Assembly (NCBI GenBank): GCA_033283265.1
Contig: JAWMQN010000001.1
Location: forward strand, 930,001 to 994,000
Reading direction: 5' to 3'
DNA length: 64,000 bases
Source of the DNA: Mangrovimicrobium sp033283265
GTDB taxonomy: Bacteria > Pseudomonadota > Gammaproteobacteria > Pseudomonadales > Halieaceae
A model generated the notes under the pieces. That model saw only the letters and a program-made list of their open reading frames with translations. It did no database searches and had not been told where the DNA came from. Numbering within the stretch: position 1 is the stretch's first letter; every line of letters begins with the position of its first letter. The position numbers were made by a program, and so were the translations under genes. Positions 29,887 through 39,111 of the stretch are shown one piece after another.

Positions 29887-30479
29887 AAGCGGAACTCGCT
29901 GTCGGGGGATTCGATCAGTTCCTGCTCGACGGCGAGGAAGACCGGCAGGCGCGCGGCCACCTCCTCCTTTGAACTCAGGGACTCCGCCAGCCTGAGGTAG
30001 TCGAGGAAGTGCCGCGACTCGGATTTCAGCAGGGATTCGTAGAACTCGCGCAGCTCGGCGTCCAGTTCCGGCGCCAGGGCCGCAAAGCGCTCGCAGGAGC
30101 GCGCCTCGATGATCGCCCCGCAGATCAGGGTATCCACCAGCCGCCCTGGCTCGCCGTCCCGCGCCGCCTTGCGCAGGCCGCCGGCGTAGCGGGCGGCGCT
30201 GATCTGCGGGTAGTCGATGCCGCGCTTCTTCATCAGCGCGATCACCTGCTCGAAGTGGCGCAGTTCCTCCCGCGCCAGGCGCGAGAGCTTGTGCAGCAGG
30301 CTGTGGTGCTCGACGTAGCGGTACATCAGGTTGAGCGCGGTGGAGGCGGCCTTCTTCTCGCAGTTGGCGTGGTCGATCAGCAGCAGCTCGGGGTTGTCCA
30401 GCGCCCAGTCCACCCAGGCGCGGGGCGTGGCGCAGGGCAGGAAGTCGCAGATCGGGTCGAGGTCGACGGGCTTGCCCAT
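29865..30479 (-). CDS. miaE: tRNA-(ms2io6A)-hydroxylase
   Basis: A 204-residue di-iron ferritin-like enzyme that hydroxylates the isopentenyl side chain of modified A37 in tRNA. Iron-ligand motifs are present: DHANCEKKAA, REELRHFEQV, IIEARSCERF and KSESRHFLDYL. The ATG at 30479 overlaps the stop of the DUF1289 gene by one base (TGATG), so translation is coupled. The 3' end overlaps that of the FisR-like gene. Confidence 0.95.
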   Translation of the reverse strand: MGKPVDLDPICDFLPCATPRAWVDWALDNPELLLIDHANCEKKAASTALNLMYRYVEHHSLLHKLSRLAREELRHFEQVIALMKKRGIDYPQISAARYAGGLRKAARDGEPGRLVDTLICGAIIEARSCERFAALAPELDAELREFYESLLKSESRHFLDYLRLAESLSSKEEVAARLPVFLAVEQELIESPDSEFRFHSGVPA

Positions 30480-30946
30480 CAGTCGGTGCCTCCAAACAGG
30501 TCGGGCATGGCGATGTAACGGTCGTAGTGGGCCTGGGACAGGGTGAAGAACTCGGCGTCTATCTGGTCGCGCAGCTCGGCCAGCGGCACCTCGCGAAAGG
30601 CGATATCCACCTCGAAGCCGAAATCCCGCGGCTGGTCGATCTGCCCCGCCCCGGCCTTGAGCAGGCTGAACAGCCAGCAGTACTCGTCGTGGCGGGCGGT
30701 GTAGCGCACGTTCTGCACCTGCAGCTGCCACTGCAGCAGGGCCCTGTCGACCACCCGCAGCTTGTTGCTGACGCACTGGGAGAGGAAGCCGGCCAGGCGC
30801 TCGTCGATGATGCGCTTCTGCTCCGGGGTGTAGCCGTTCCAGTGGATCACCTCGTGCTGGAAACGCTTGCAGCCACGGCACACGGTGTCGCCGATGCCCG
30901 TGGAACAGACACCGATACAGGGCGTTTTTACAAGGTCGTCGAGCAT
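30479..30946 (-). CDS. DUF1289 domain protein
   Basis: A 155-residue protein whose N-terminus has the DUF1289 Cys motif (TPCIGVCSTGIGDTVCRGC, Cys at four positions), likely metal-binding and often described as Fe-S-like. The rest (about 60-155) is a helical domain with no clear match. Function unknown. Coupling to miaE suggests a tRNA-modification or iron-related role (inference). Confidence 0.82.
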   Translation of the reverse strand: MLDDLVKTPCIGVCSTGIGDTVCRGCKRFQHEVIHWNGYTPEQKRIIDERLAGFLSQCVSNKLRVVDRALLQWQLQVQNVRYTARHDEYCWLFSLLKAGAGQIDQPRDFGFEVDIAFREVPLAELRDQIDAEFFTLSQAHYDRYIAMPDLFGGTD

Positions 30947-31021
30947 GCTGCAGGGGAATATCGCTGGCCCGGCAGTGTAAGGTATCAGCCAGTTGAATGC
31001 ACGGTATAAGCCCCTGATTCA

Positions 31022-31050
31022 TTTATCTGTTTCCCCGTATCCGCTATAAT
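31022..31050 (+). promoter_or_regulatory. Putative sigma-70 promoter of acnB
   Basis: A perfect TATAAT at 31045-31050 with a weak -35 (TTTATC, 31022-31027) at 17-bp spacing, about 90 bp before the acnB GTG. A leader of roughly 80 nt would follow. Confidence 0.5.
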
Positions 31051-31138
31051 CCGACTTCGGTTTTACACCTCCATTGGCTTCCCGCGCCGGCCTCCCCCCG
31101 CCCGCGCCGCCCCTGACAAACGCAAAGGAGCTCTAACT

Positions 31139-33754
31139 GTGCTTGACGCATATCGTGAACACGTGGCCGAACGGGCCGCACAGAACATCCCCCCGAAGCC
31201 GCTGAACGCGGAACAGGTTGCCGGCCTGGTAGAGCTGCTGAAGAACCCGCCTGCCGGTGAAGAAGCCGCGCTGCTGGAACTGATCACCGACCGCGTGCCC
31301 CCGGGCGTGGACGAAGCCGCCTACGTGAAAGCCGGCTTCCTCTCCGCCATCGTCAAGGGCGAGGCCACTTCCCCGCTGATCGACAAAAGCGCCGCAGTGA
31401 AACTGCTCGGCAACATGCACGGCGGCTACAACATCGAGACCCTGGTCAGCCTGCTGGAAGACGCCGACCTCGGCGCCCTGGCCACCGAAGAGCTCAAGCA
31501 CACCCTGCTGATGTTCGACGCCTTCCACGACGTGGACGAACTGGCCAAGGCCGGCAATGCCAACGCCAAGGCGGTGATGGAATCCTGGGCCGAGGGCGAG
31601 TGGTTCACCTCCCGCGACGATGTGCCCGAATCCATCAAGGTATCCGTATTCAAGGTCACCGGTGAAACCAACACCGACGACCTCTCCCCCGCCCCCGACG
31701 CCTGGAGCCGCCCGGACATCCCCCTGCACGCCCTGGCCATGTACAAGATGACCCGCGACGGCCTCACCCCGGAAGAACACGGCGTGACCGGCCCGATGGC
31801 GCAGATCGCCGAGATCCAGGCCAAGGGCCTGCCGGTAGCCTTCGTCGGCGACGTGGTCGGCACCGGCTCCTCGCGTAAATCCGCCACCAACTCCGTACTG
31901 TGGTTCTTCGGCGACGACATGCCCGGCGTACCCAACAAGAAAGGCGGCGGCATCTGCATCGGCGGCAAGGTTGCCCCGATCTTCTACAACACCATGGAAG
32001 ACGCCGGCGCGCTGGTCTTCGAAGCCCCGGTCGACGACCTGAACATGGGCGACGTGATCGAGATCCGCCCCTACGACGGCAAGATCCTCAACGAAGCCGG
32101 CGAGACCATCTCCGAGTTCGAACTCAAGTCCGACGTGCTGCTGGACGAAGTGCGCGCCGGCGGCCGCATCAACCTGATCATCGGCCGCGGCCTGACCACC
32201 AAGGCCCGCGAGGCGCTCGGCCTGCCCGTCTCCACGCTCTTCCGCACCCCGGAGCAGCCCGCCGACACCGGCAAGGGCTACACCCTGGCGCAGAAGATGG
32301 TCGGCAAGGCCTGCGGCGTCGAGGGCATCCGCCCCGGCACCTACTGCGAACCGAAGATGACCACCGTCGGCTCCCAGGACACCACCGGCCCGATGACCCG
32401 CGACGAACTGAAAGACCTGGCCTGCCTCGGCTTCTCCGCCGACCTGACCATGCAGTCCTTCTGCCACACCGCGGCCTACCCCAAGCCCGTGGACATCGAC
32501 ACCCAGCACACCCTGCCGGACTTCATCATGACCCGCGGCGGCGTTTCCCTGCGCCCGGGCGACGGCATCATCCACAGCTGGCTGAACCGCATGCTGCTGC
32601 CCGACACCGTGGGCACCGGCGGCGACTCCCACACCCGCTTCCCGATGGGCATCTCCTTCCCCGCGGGCTCCGGCCTGGTGGCCTTTGCCGCCGCCACCGG
32701 CGTGATGCCGCTGGACATGCCGGAATCCGTACTGGTGCGCTTCAAGGGCGAAATGCAGCCGGGCATCACCCTGCGTGACCTCGTGCATGCCATCCCCTAC
32801 TACGCCATCCAGCAGGGCCTGCTGACCGTCGAGAAGAAAGGCAAGAAGAACATCTTCTCCGGCCGCGTACTGGAGATCGAAGGCCTCGACAACCTGACCG
32901 TCGAGCAGGCCTTCGAGCTCTCCGACGCCTCCGCCGAGCGCTCCGCCGCCGGCTGTACCATCAAGCTGCCGGAAGCCGCCATCGCCGAATACCTGCGCTC
33001 CAACATCGTGCTGCTGCGCAGCATGGTCGCGGAAGGCTACGGCGACCCGCGCACCCTGGAGCGCCGCGCCCGCAAGATGGAAGAGTGGCTGGCCAACCCG
33101 GAACTGATGGAAGCCGACGCCGACGCCGAATACGCCGCCGTCATCGAGATCGACCTGGCGGAAGTGAACGAGCCCATCGTCTGCTGCCCCAACGACCCCG
33201 ACGACGCCAAGCTGCTCTCCGAAGTGGCCGGCGACAAGGTGGACGAAGTGTTCATCGGCTCATGCATGACCAACATCGGCCACTTCCGCGCCGCCGGCAA
33301 ACTGCTGGACCAGCACAAGGGCAGCATCACCACCCGCATGTGGATCAGCCCGCCGACCCGCATGGACGAGCACCTGCTGATGGAAGAAGGCTACTTCAAC
33401 ATCTTCGGCCGTGCCGGCGCGCGCACCGAGATGCCCGGTTGCTCCCTGTGTATGGGTAACCAGGCGCGTGTGGCGGCGAACAGTACGGTGCTTTCTACCT
33501 CTACCCGGAACTTCCCGAACCGCCTGGGTGATGGCGCCAATGTGTACCTGACTTCGGCCGAGCTGGCTGCGGTGGGTGCGATTGTTGGCAAGCTGCCAAC
33601 GCCGGAAGAGTACATGGAGTACGCGAAGAACCTGGATGCGATGAGTTCGGAGATTTACCGGTATATGAACTTTGACCAGATTGTGGAGTTCCAGAAGAGT
33701 GCCGAGGAAGGGAAGCGGATTGCGGCTGTGGAGATTACGGAGCTTAGTGCTTGA
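31139..33754 (+). CDS. acnB: Aconitate hydratase B / 2-methylisocitrate dehydratase
   Basis: An 871-residue AcnB (E. coli 865) that isomerises citrate to isocitrate in the TCA cycle. It has the N-terminal HEAT-like domain specific to AcnB, the swivel domain (VVGTGSSRKSATN) and the three 4Fe-4S cysteines in GSCMTN and PGCSLCMGN. The start is GTG with AAAGGAG upstream. Its last 300 bp use noticeably less biased codons than the rest. A terminator follows 32 bp after the stop. Confidence 0.98.
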   Translation: MLDAYREHVAERAAQNIPPKPLNAEQVAGLVELLKNPPAGEEAALLELITDRVPPGVDEAAYVKAGFLSAIVKGEATSPLIDKSAAVKLLGNMHGGYNIETLVSLLEDADLGALATEELKHTLLMFDAFHDVDELAKAGNANAKAVMESWAEGEWFTSRDDVPESIKVSVFKVTGETNTDDLSPAPDAWSRPDIPLHALAMYKMTRDGLTPEEHGVTGPMAQIAEIQAKGLPVAFVGDVVGTGSSRKSATNSVLWFFGDDMPGVPNKKGGGICIGGKVAPIFYNTMEDAGALVFEAPVDDLNMGDVIEIRPYDGKILNEAGETISEFELKSDVLLDEVRAGGRINLIIGRGLTTKAREALGLPVSTLFRTPEQPADTGKGYTLAQKMVGKACGVEGIRPGTYCEPKMTTVGSQDTTGPMTRDELKDLACLGFSADLTMQSFCHTAAYPKPVDIDTQHTLPDFIMTRGGVSLRPGDGIIHSWLNRMLLPDTVGTGGDSHTRFPMGISFPAGSGLVAFAAATGVMPLDMPESVLVRFKGEMQPGITLRDLVHAIPYYAIQQGLLTVEKKGKKNIFSGRVLEIEGLDNLTVEQAFELSDASAERSAAGCTIKLPEAAIAEYLRSNIVLLRSMVAEGYGDPRTLERRARKMEEWLANPELMEADADAEYAAVIEIDLAEVNEPIVCCPNDPDDAKLLSEVAGDKVDEVFIGSCMTNIGHFRAAGKLLDQHKGSITTRMWISPPTRMDEHLLMEEGYFNIFGRAGARTEMPGCSLCMGNQARVAANSTVLSTSTRNFPNRLGDGANVYLTSAELAAVGAIVGKLPTPEEYMEYAKNLDAMSSEIYRYMNFDQIVEFQKSAEEGKRIAAVEITELSA

Positions 33755-33785
33755 ATCTTAGCTGACCTCAGCTAGACTTTTTGAA

Positions 33786-33817
33786 GAGCCCTGCACCGGG
33801 AGGTGTGGGGCTTTTTT
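33786..33817 (+). terminator. Rho-independent terminator after acnB
   Basis: Hairpin AGCCCTGCACC / GGTGTGGGGCT with a GGGA loop and one mismatch or bulge, followed by a run of six T. Confidence 0.85.
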
Positions 33818-34101
33818 GTTGGGTGAATTTTGTCCAGTGACTTGTAATTGAGGGTAATTATTCGAAGAAGTGAACTCGCGCACAATTATTACGGGGCTGA
33901 CTAGGAACACAGCTTTCGCGGGACGTATCATGCACACCCAAGCACCTGCAGACACAGAGTTACACGAAGCGATTAGTGGAACTAGATGCCTGCAACCAAG
34001 TGAGGGCGGTTATAACCAAATAAAGACGCTGCGTGCGGATCGGTGCTCGCAAACTTACCAGATATTATGCGTTATTCACCACAAAGTAGAAAATATCCCG
34101 A

Positions 34102-35016
34102 ATGAGCAAATACGAAATCAAAGCAAACCTTTCTGAAAAACAGATTGAGTCGGATGTCTCTGGGTTTTTCGTGTGGATGTCAAAGAACTCCCCATACCGT
34201 CTTTTAGATATAGATGAACAACTATCTGGAGCCGATAAGAAATTTTATGACTGTGGTTTTGCATTCTTTATGCAGTTTAAAGCCTCTAAAGGATTGGAAC
34301 CTGTATCTAAAATAGCCCCTTCCACAAGGCGAAATAGAAGTCCCCTCGAACTCGTGCGTGAATTTCGTCATCGACATGGATTGGAGGATGACCCTACATT
34401 CTATTTTGGCCTGAGGGAAATTGCTAAAAATGCATCAGACTATCAACACAACATTCTAATGAAGTATGCCAATCAACCATTTTCGCAGGCATTCTATGTA
34501 GCACCATTACATCTTGATAAAGACGAGTATTACTACTCTCTCTTTGAGTCAGCCAACAGATTCAGAGGACACCCATATGATTACAAACGATATAAATTGT
34601 ATAGGCGAGATTGGGTATCGCATGTAGGAAATATACCTTTTCTAAAAGAGCACGTTTCAATCGTCCCTCATGAGAGAGTAACCACGCATAAGCATCACTA
34701 CTCTTACTCGGGTACAGGTTGTGATATTGGCTGGCATTCTCCAGAAGTTATATCGGAAATGCCTAATCGCTTGAGCGACGTTCTCAAGAAAGAAATTGAT
34801 ATCCGCATTATGGAAAGCAGGCTATTTTACTTATACGAACTTGCTGAGAATTTGGCAAAAGACAATGACCAAGAGGCCGGCCTGCAGCATGATGACCCTT
34901 TGGAACTGCTCCAACATTGGGCTCGAAAACTCTACGAGCAACACAGAATTAGGATGTTCTTGTTCTTAGGAAATCGAGATCGAACTGAGCATTATCGGGT
35001 ATCGTACGCCTATTGA
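34102..35016 (+). CDS. Uncharacterised AT-rich protein upstream of the nuclease-NTPase gene
   Basis: A 304-residue soluble protein that I do not recognise. It is AT-rich and rich in Tyr and His, unlike the housekeeping genes to its left. The segment GADKKF followed by FFMQFKAS (Asp45, Gln58, Lys60) resembles the D...(E/Q)xK core of PD-(D/E)XK nucleases of the Mrr/DUF4365 type, but this is a weak pattern match. No membrane segment or signal peptide. It precedes the 815-residue nuclease-NTPase gene on the same strand with 209 bp between them, including one repeat. The 347 bp between acnB and this gene hold the acnB terminator and nothing else recognised. Confidence 0.7.
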   Translation: MSKYEIKANLSEKQIESDVSGFFVWMSKNSPYRLLDIDEQLSGADKKFYDCGFAFFMQFKASKGLEPVSKIAPSTRRNRSPLELVREFRHRHGLEDDPTFYFGLREIAKNASDYQHNILMKYANQPFSQAFYVAPLHLDKDEYYYSLFESANRFRGHPYDYKRYKLYRRDWVSHVGNIPFLKEHVSIVPHERVTTHKHHYSYSGTGCDIGWHSPEVISEMPNRLSDVLKKEIDIRIMESRLFYLYELAENLAKDNDQEAGLQHDDPLELLQHWARKLYEQHRIRMFLFLGNRDRTEHYRVSYAY

Positions 35017-35085
35017 AGCGTTATTGTCGGACTGGTTTCCACTCCGCTCAAAACCCGCCTCAATTCCAGACATTATAAATATAGC

Positions 35086-35107
35086 AAAAAGGGCTCTGAC
35101 CCCTTAT
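35086..35107 (-). repeat. REP-like hairpin (first copy of the cluster)
   Basis: AAAAAGGGCTCTGACCCCTT, the inverted orientation of the repeat that recurs to 59.7 kb. It is a solitary copy, 69 bp after the stop of the preceding gene. Confidence 0.85.
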
Positions 35108-35225
35108 CTCATTTAACTTAGGAAATGGTTCCAGGCAAACTCGAACAGGAGTGCGTTTAAAGTGCAGTTGATCTTCTCAGCCGGGAATTAATGTCAAATA
35201 ATATGGATATATTTGGGAGAATCTA

Positions 35226-37673
35226 TTGAACACTTTATCGGAAGGTCGGGAAAAATTAAAAGCTCTTGCGAAAGAGGCTTCAACTAATTGCGATAAAAAT
35301 GAAGCTCAGACACGTTTTCACCTAATTGATACAGTTTTGTTTGAGTGTCTAGGGTGGGGAAAAGCTGATGTTGAGGTTGAGAAATATGAGCGATCTCAGT
35401 TTACAGATTATGAGCTTGGAAAGCCCCGATCAGCAATTCTTGAAGCAAAACGTGAAGGGGAAGTATTTGATGTGCCTGCTGGGGTGTCCGCAAAACTCAC
35501 TACAGATATTCCATCGCTAATGGCAGTTAGCCAGGCAGCAAGCGAAGCGATACAACAGGCTCAAGATTATTGTAGTAAGCGCGGAGTTCCCATTGCAGTA
35601 GTGAGTAATGGACACCAGTATATTCTATTTTTGGCATCTCGGCAGGACGGAATTTCGGTGTTAGATGGAAAAGCTGTCGTTTTTACAAGCCTAGAACATA
35701 TGGTGGAGAATTTTGATATCGCATGGCAGTTAATGTCTCAAAGTGGCATCTTGGAGAAGCGACTTAACAGATATTTATTAACCGATAAAATTGGCATACC
35801 CAATAAACTGTCATCGAAGCTAACGCAGTATCCCGTCGTTCGATACGCGAGCGAAACCCAAGCGACATTGCGTCAACTTTCAGAGCTGTTTTTTCAGGAC
35901 ATTTTAGAGAATGATGCAGTAGAGGAACGATTTTTCGCGGAATGCTATTGTGAGAGTGGTGCTTTGTCAAAATACGCGCTTCTCAGCAAAAATGTCCTAG
36001 AAGCAAGATACTCTGCCCTATTTAGCGAAAGTGAATCAGCACCGCATACTGTGCCCGTTAGAGAGAAAAAGAACGACAATTTTTCGCCGGATGTTCTCGC
36101 CGAATCTGTAACCAAGCGTCCAATTGTTCTTCTAGGCGACGTGGGAGTTGGAAAAACATCTTTCGTTAAAAACCTGATGTATAACAGTGCATATGAAGAA
36201 TTCCGCAATGCGATTTATATCTACATAGACCTAGGCTCTAATGCCGCACTCTCTTCAAATTTAAAGACGTTTATTCTGAATGAGATTGAGAGCCAACTGA
36301 TTGATAAGTATGACATCGACCCAAATAGTTTTGATTTTCTAAAAGGGGTATATGCTTCAGATATTTATCGTTTCTCAGCCTCAATCTGGGGACAAAAAAG
36401 GGAGAAAAATCCTGATCTCTACGAAGAAAAACTTCTATTAATGTTAGAAGAGAAATTAAAACAAAAAGATCAGCATTTAAAACATGCCATTAATTTTCAC
36501 TCAAAATCGTCAAGAAAGCAGATAATAGTATCGATAGATAATGCAGACCAGCGAGAATACGAAGTCCAGCAGGAAGCGTTTGTTATTGCTCAAGAGATTT
36601 CAAATGACTGGAACTCAACAGTTTTTATCGCTGTTCGTCCACAGACCTTCTTTAAGTCGAAACGAGCGGGAAGTCTTTCTGCATATCCTCATAAGGTATT
36701 TACAATTTCACCGCCTAGAATTGATTCGGTCATTTCGAAGCGACTAGATTTTGCGCTTAAAATGGCCGAAGGTAGGATGCCAATTGAAACAGTAAATTAC
36801 GTCAAGCTGAATGCGAAAAACCTAGCTCTTTTCCTAAAGGCATTAATTTCCTCGCTTGCAAAAAATCCTGATCTATATGAATTCCTAACCAATATTACTG
36901 GCGGAAACATACGCTCTGCTATTGAATTTGTAACTAGCTTTATAGGAAGTCCAAACGTTGATGCTGAAAAAATCATAGACATTATGAGTACACGTGGGAA
37001 GTATAAGATTCCTCTTCACGAATTCACTAAGTCCGCGTTACTAGGAGATTATTCGCATTACAATCCAGACACCTCTGTAGCAATGAATGTATTTGATGTG
37101 CGTTCCCCATCACCAAACGATCATTTTCTTGTTCCAATTGTACTCGCGTTTTTAGACAAACCAGGTCCGCACAGAAACAACGATGCATTCTGCACTTCTG
37201 AAGAAATATTTGAGGAGATGCAGAATTTTGGATTCATCGAAGATTCAATTGCTTCTGCGCTCAGAAGGATGACAAATAGAAAGCTCATCGAAACGTCACA
37301 ACGAATTACCTTTGAGGAGGATCAGAACGGCATTTTGATTGGAGCGATGCCTTCGATGTTTCGAGTGACTAGTATCGGTGCCTATCATTTACTGCGATGG
37401 ATCAATGTTTTTACATACTTGGACGCAATGGTTTTTGATACGCCGGTATTCGACGAGGCATTTCGAATTGATGTCAGTGCTGACATCAATTCGCTTGGGA
37501 TAAAAGATCGCTATCATCGCGCGACATGCTTTAGAAGGTACTTAATTGAATGCTGGGAAAACTTACCAAACAAGCCGACATATTTTAATTTTATTGATCT
37601 TCTTGACGATGGAAACTCGACGTTCGAAAGTGTTGATCGAGTGATTCAGAGGAATGGTATAGTAGAGAGCTAA
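35226..37673 (+). CDS. PD-(D/E)XK-like nuclease / P-loop NTPase fusion protein
   Basis: An 815-residue, AT-rich gene. Residues 1-160 resemble the N-terminal nuclease domain of type I restriction HsdR proteins: NEAQTRFHLID (Glu26), LGWG, TDYEL (Asp61) and ILEAKREG (Glu73-x-Lys75) form a PD-(D/E)XK pattern. Residues about 290-560 are a P-loop NTPase with Walker A GDVGVGKTS (304-312) and Walker B IIVSIDNAD (Asp438), like STAND/AAA-type switches. The C-terminal 200 residues look like winged-helix regions. There are no helicase motifs, methylase or specificity partners, so this is not a type I system. A sensor-switch-nuclease defence effector is plausible (inference). Base composition suggests transfer. 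Confidence 0.8.
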   Translation: MNTLSEGREKLKALAKEASTNCDKNEAQTRFHLIDTVLFECLGWGKADVEVEKYERSQFTDYELGKPRSAILEAKREGEVFDVPAGVSAKLTTDIPSLMAVSQAASEAIQQAQDYCSKRGVPIAVVSNGHQYILFLASRQDGISVLDGKAVVFTSLEHMVENFDIAWQLMSQSGILEKRLNRYLLTDKIGIPNKLSSKLTQYPVVRYASETQATLRQLSELFFQDILENDAVEERFFAECYCESGALSKYALLSKNVLEARYSALFSESESAPHTVPVREKKNDNFSPDVLAESVTKRPIVLLGDVGVGKTSFVKNLMYNSAYEEFRNAIYIYIDLGSNAALSSNLKTFILNEIESQLIDKYDIDPNSFDFLKGVYASDIYRFSASIWGQKREKNPDLYEEKLLLMLEEKLKQKDQHLKHAINFHSKSSRKQIIVSIDNADQREYEVQQEAFVIAQEISNDWNSTVFIAVRPQTFFKSKRAGSLSAYPHKVFTISPPRIDSVISKRLDFALKMAEGRMPIETVNYVKLNAKNLALFLKALISSLAKNPDLYEFLTNITGGNIRSAIEFVTSFIGSPNVDAEKIIDIMSTRGKYKIPLHEFTKSALLGDYSHYNPDTSVAMNVFDVRSPSPNDHFLVPIVLAFLDKPGPHRNNDAFCTSEEIFEEMQNFGFIEDSIASALRRMTNRKLIETSQRITFEEDQNGILIGAMPSMFRVTSIGAYHLLRWINVFTYLDAMVFDTPVFDEAFRIDVSADINSLGIKDRYHRATCFRRYLIECWENLPNKPTYFNFIDLLDDGNSTFESVDRVIQRNGIVES

Positions 37674-37689
37674 AATTCAGCGCCTAATT

Positions 37690-37848
37690 AAAGGGGGTCA
37701 GCTTAGATTCTAGTTGCAAGTGCAACAGCATAAGGCAACATGCATCGAATGAACTACCACCATCTTAGCACGGAAGAACGGGCCTTCATCATGCTCGAAC
37801 GGAGCCGCGGCAGCAGCCTTCGGGAGATCGCAACACTACTCGACCGAA
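37690..37848 (+). pseudogene. IS30-family left end and transposase 5' fragment
   Basis: Starts with the terminal sequence (core GGTCAGCTTAGATTCTAG, then TTGCAAGTGCAA), followed by a truncated IS30-type transposase N-terminus (MNYHHLSTEERAFIMLERSR... with an HTH, from about 37749). The frame is broken at about 37848 by a repeat unit. It lies 16 bp after the nuclease-NTPase gene. A mirrored copy sits at 38098-38250. Confidence 0.82.
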
Positions 37849-37964
37849 TTAAAGGGTCAGAGCCCTTTTCGGCCATATCTGATAGTTGCCAGGTCTGTAT
37901 TGTCATTCGCTCACGTGGCTCGCCCCCCGACAATACGCATATCAAAAAAAGAAAAAGTGGCTCC
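37849..37964. repeat. Degenerate inverted-REP unit 1
   Basis: Left REP AAAGGGTCAGAGCCCTTTTC, a middle segment with ATTGTCATTCGC and ACAATACGCA, and a decayed right REP (AAAAAGTGGCTCC). It interrupts the IS30 fragment. Confidence 0.75.
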
Positions 37965-37968
37965 GGTT

Positions 37969-38096
37969 TAAGGGGTCAGAGCCCTTTTCGGCCACATCTG
38001 ATTGGCGCTAGAACATTATAGTCATTCACTTAATTGGAGTGTGAGCTGGGACAATCTGCACATCAAACCTAAGCAAAAAGAGCTCTGCCCCCTTAT
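37969..38096. repeat. Inverted-REP unit 2 (MITE-like)
   Basis: A full unit of 128 bp: left REP (AAGGGGTCAGAGCCCTTTTC), the middle motif GGCCACATCTGATTGGCGC, GGGACAATCTGCACATCAAA, and an inverted right REP (AAAAAGAGCTCTGCCCCCTT). Confidence 0.88.
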
Positions 38097-38097
38097 T

Positions 38098-38250
38098 TCC
38101 GTTGCGTTGCGACCTCTCGAAGGCTGGTGCCACGGCCATGTTCGAGTATGATGAAGGCCCGTTCTTCTGGGCTAAGATGGTGGTAGGTCATCTGATTGAT
38201 GTTGCCTTATGCTGTTGCACTTGCAACTAGAATCTAAGCTGACCCCTTTT
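38098..38250 (-). pseudogene. Second IS30-family end, inverted
   Basis: On the minus strand, the terminal 51 bp at 38200-38250 match 37690-37741 in reverse orientation, followed by a second transposase N-terminus (MTYHHLSPEERAFIILEHGR, from 38191) that stops matching at 38098. It differs from the first copy at several codons, so these are two related elements rather than one duplicated end. Confidence 0.8.
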
Positions 38251-38354
38251 AGTGTGGTGAGTTTGTATGGCCAGAACCTGACCTATATATCTACTTATGG
38301 TGTCGGTTCTTTTCGAGAACGTTCTACTATAGTCAACAGGAGTTTAGCGTGCAT

Positions 38355-39068
38355 ATGGTCAAGACCAGGCATATCGGATTAGTCGCTACATTATTTTATT
38401 TCTTGCTTTTGGCGGGCTGCTCTACCCACATGAGTAAAGTGGAGTATGAAGGGAGTGGGGCGGTTGCTGGCGAAGCAGAGCCTGTGATAGGCCAAGTTAT
38501 TGTGTCAGATAGTCGAGACACAGACAGCAACTGGCTGGGTGCAATTCGCGGTGGTTACGGAAACCGATTAAAGACGTTACGTACTGAGGAATCTACTGAT
38601 GTCATGGTAGACAAAATGTATACATCAGCGCTGGAAAAATCTGGAATTTACAGCTCATCAGATTCAGCGCCATTTCAGCTTAATGTCGAAATAACAAAAT
38701 TTGACTGTAGCTATTATTTCAATCGAGAAGCACATGCTCATGTCAATGTTTCTTTGCTAAGAAAGGCGGATGCGAAAATTGCTTTCGAGAAAAGCTACAA
38801 GACTGATCTTACAGAGAGTGGAGTGGGTGCGGGCATTTTTGGAGATGTTGATACACTCCGCGATCTTGCAGAGGAAGCGATGAATGAAACTATCGACAAA
38901 ATGCTTGGGGACAGCGAATTCATGACGTCATTGACAGTTCAACCCGTTGTAGCTGAGCTGCCCGACGCCTCCGCAAGACTGGAAGATTTGAAAGCCATAT
39001 ATCAACAAGGCCTGATAACGGAGGAGGAGTACAAAGAGAAACGCCAATCGATTCTATCTGAAATGTAG
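38355..39068 (+). CDS. Lipoprotein with C-terminal SHOCT-like motif
   Basis: About 237 residues. The N-terminus has a lipobox (FLLLAGC), so it is probably membrane-anchored. The last 30 residues (LEDLKAIYQQGLITEEEYKE) match the SHOCT pattern, a short helical oligomerisation motif found at protein ends. The middle is unassigned. AT-rich. ATG at 38355; a GTG two codons earlier is also possible. A repeat unit begins 44 bp after the stop. Confidence 0.72.
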   Translation: MVKTRHIGLVATLFYFLLLAGCSTHMSKVEYEGSGAVAGEAEPVIGQVIVSDSRDTDSNWLGAIRGGYGNRLKTLRTEESTDVMVDKMYTSALEKSGIYSSSDSAPFQLNVEITKFDCSYYFNREAHAHVNVSLLRKADAKIAFEKSYKTDLTESGVGAGIFGDVDTLRDLAEEAMNETIDKMLGDSEFMTSLTVQPVVAELPDASARLEDLKAIYQQGLITEEEYKEKRQSILSEM

Positions 39069-39111
39069 ATATTTTGTGGTATACCCAACTTGGGGAAAAG
39101 GGGAAAGAGAT

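Noticed and set aside
31133..32788. A 551-codon minus-strand frame
   Set aside because: It is antisense to acnB, whose identity is certain, and has a low-complexity composition.
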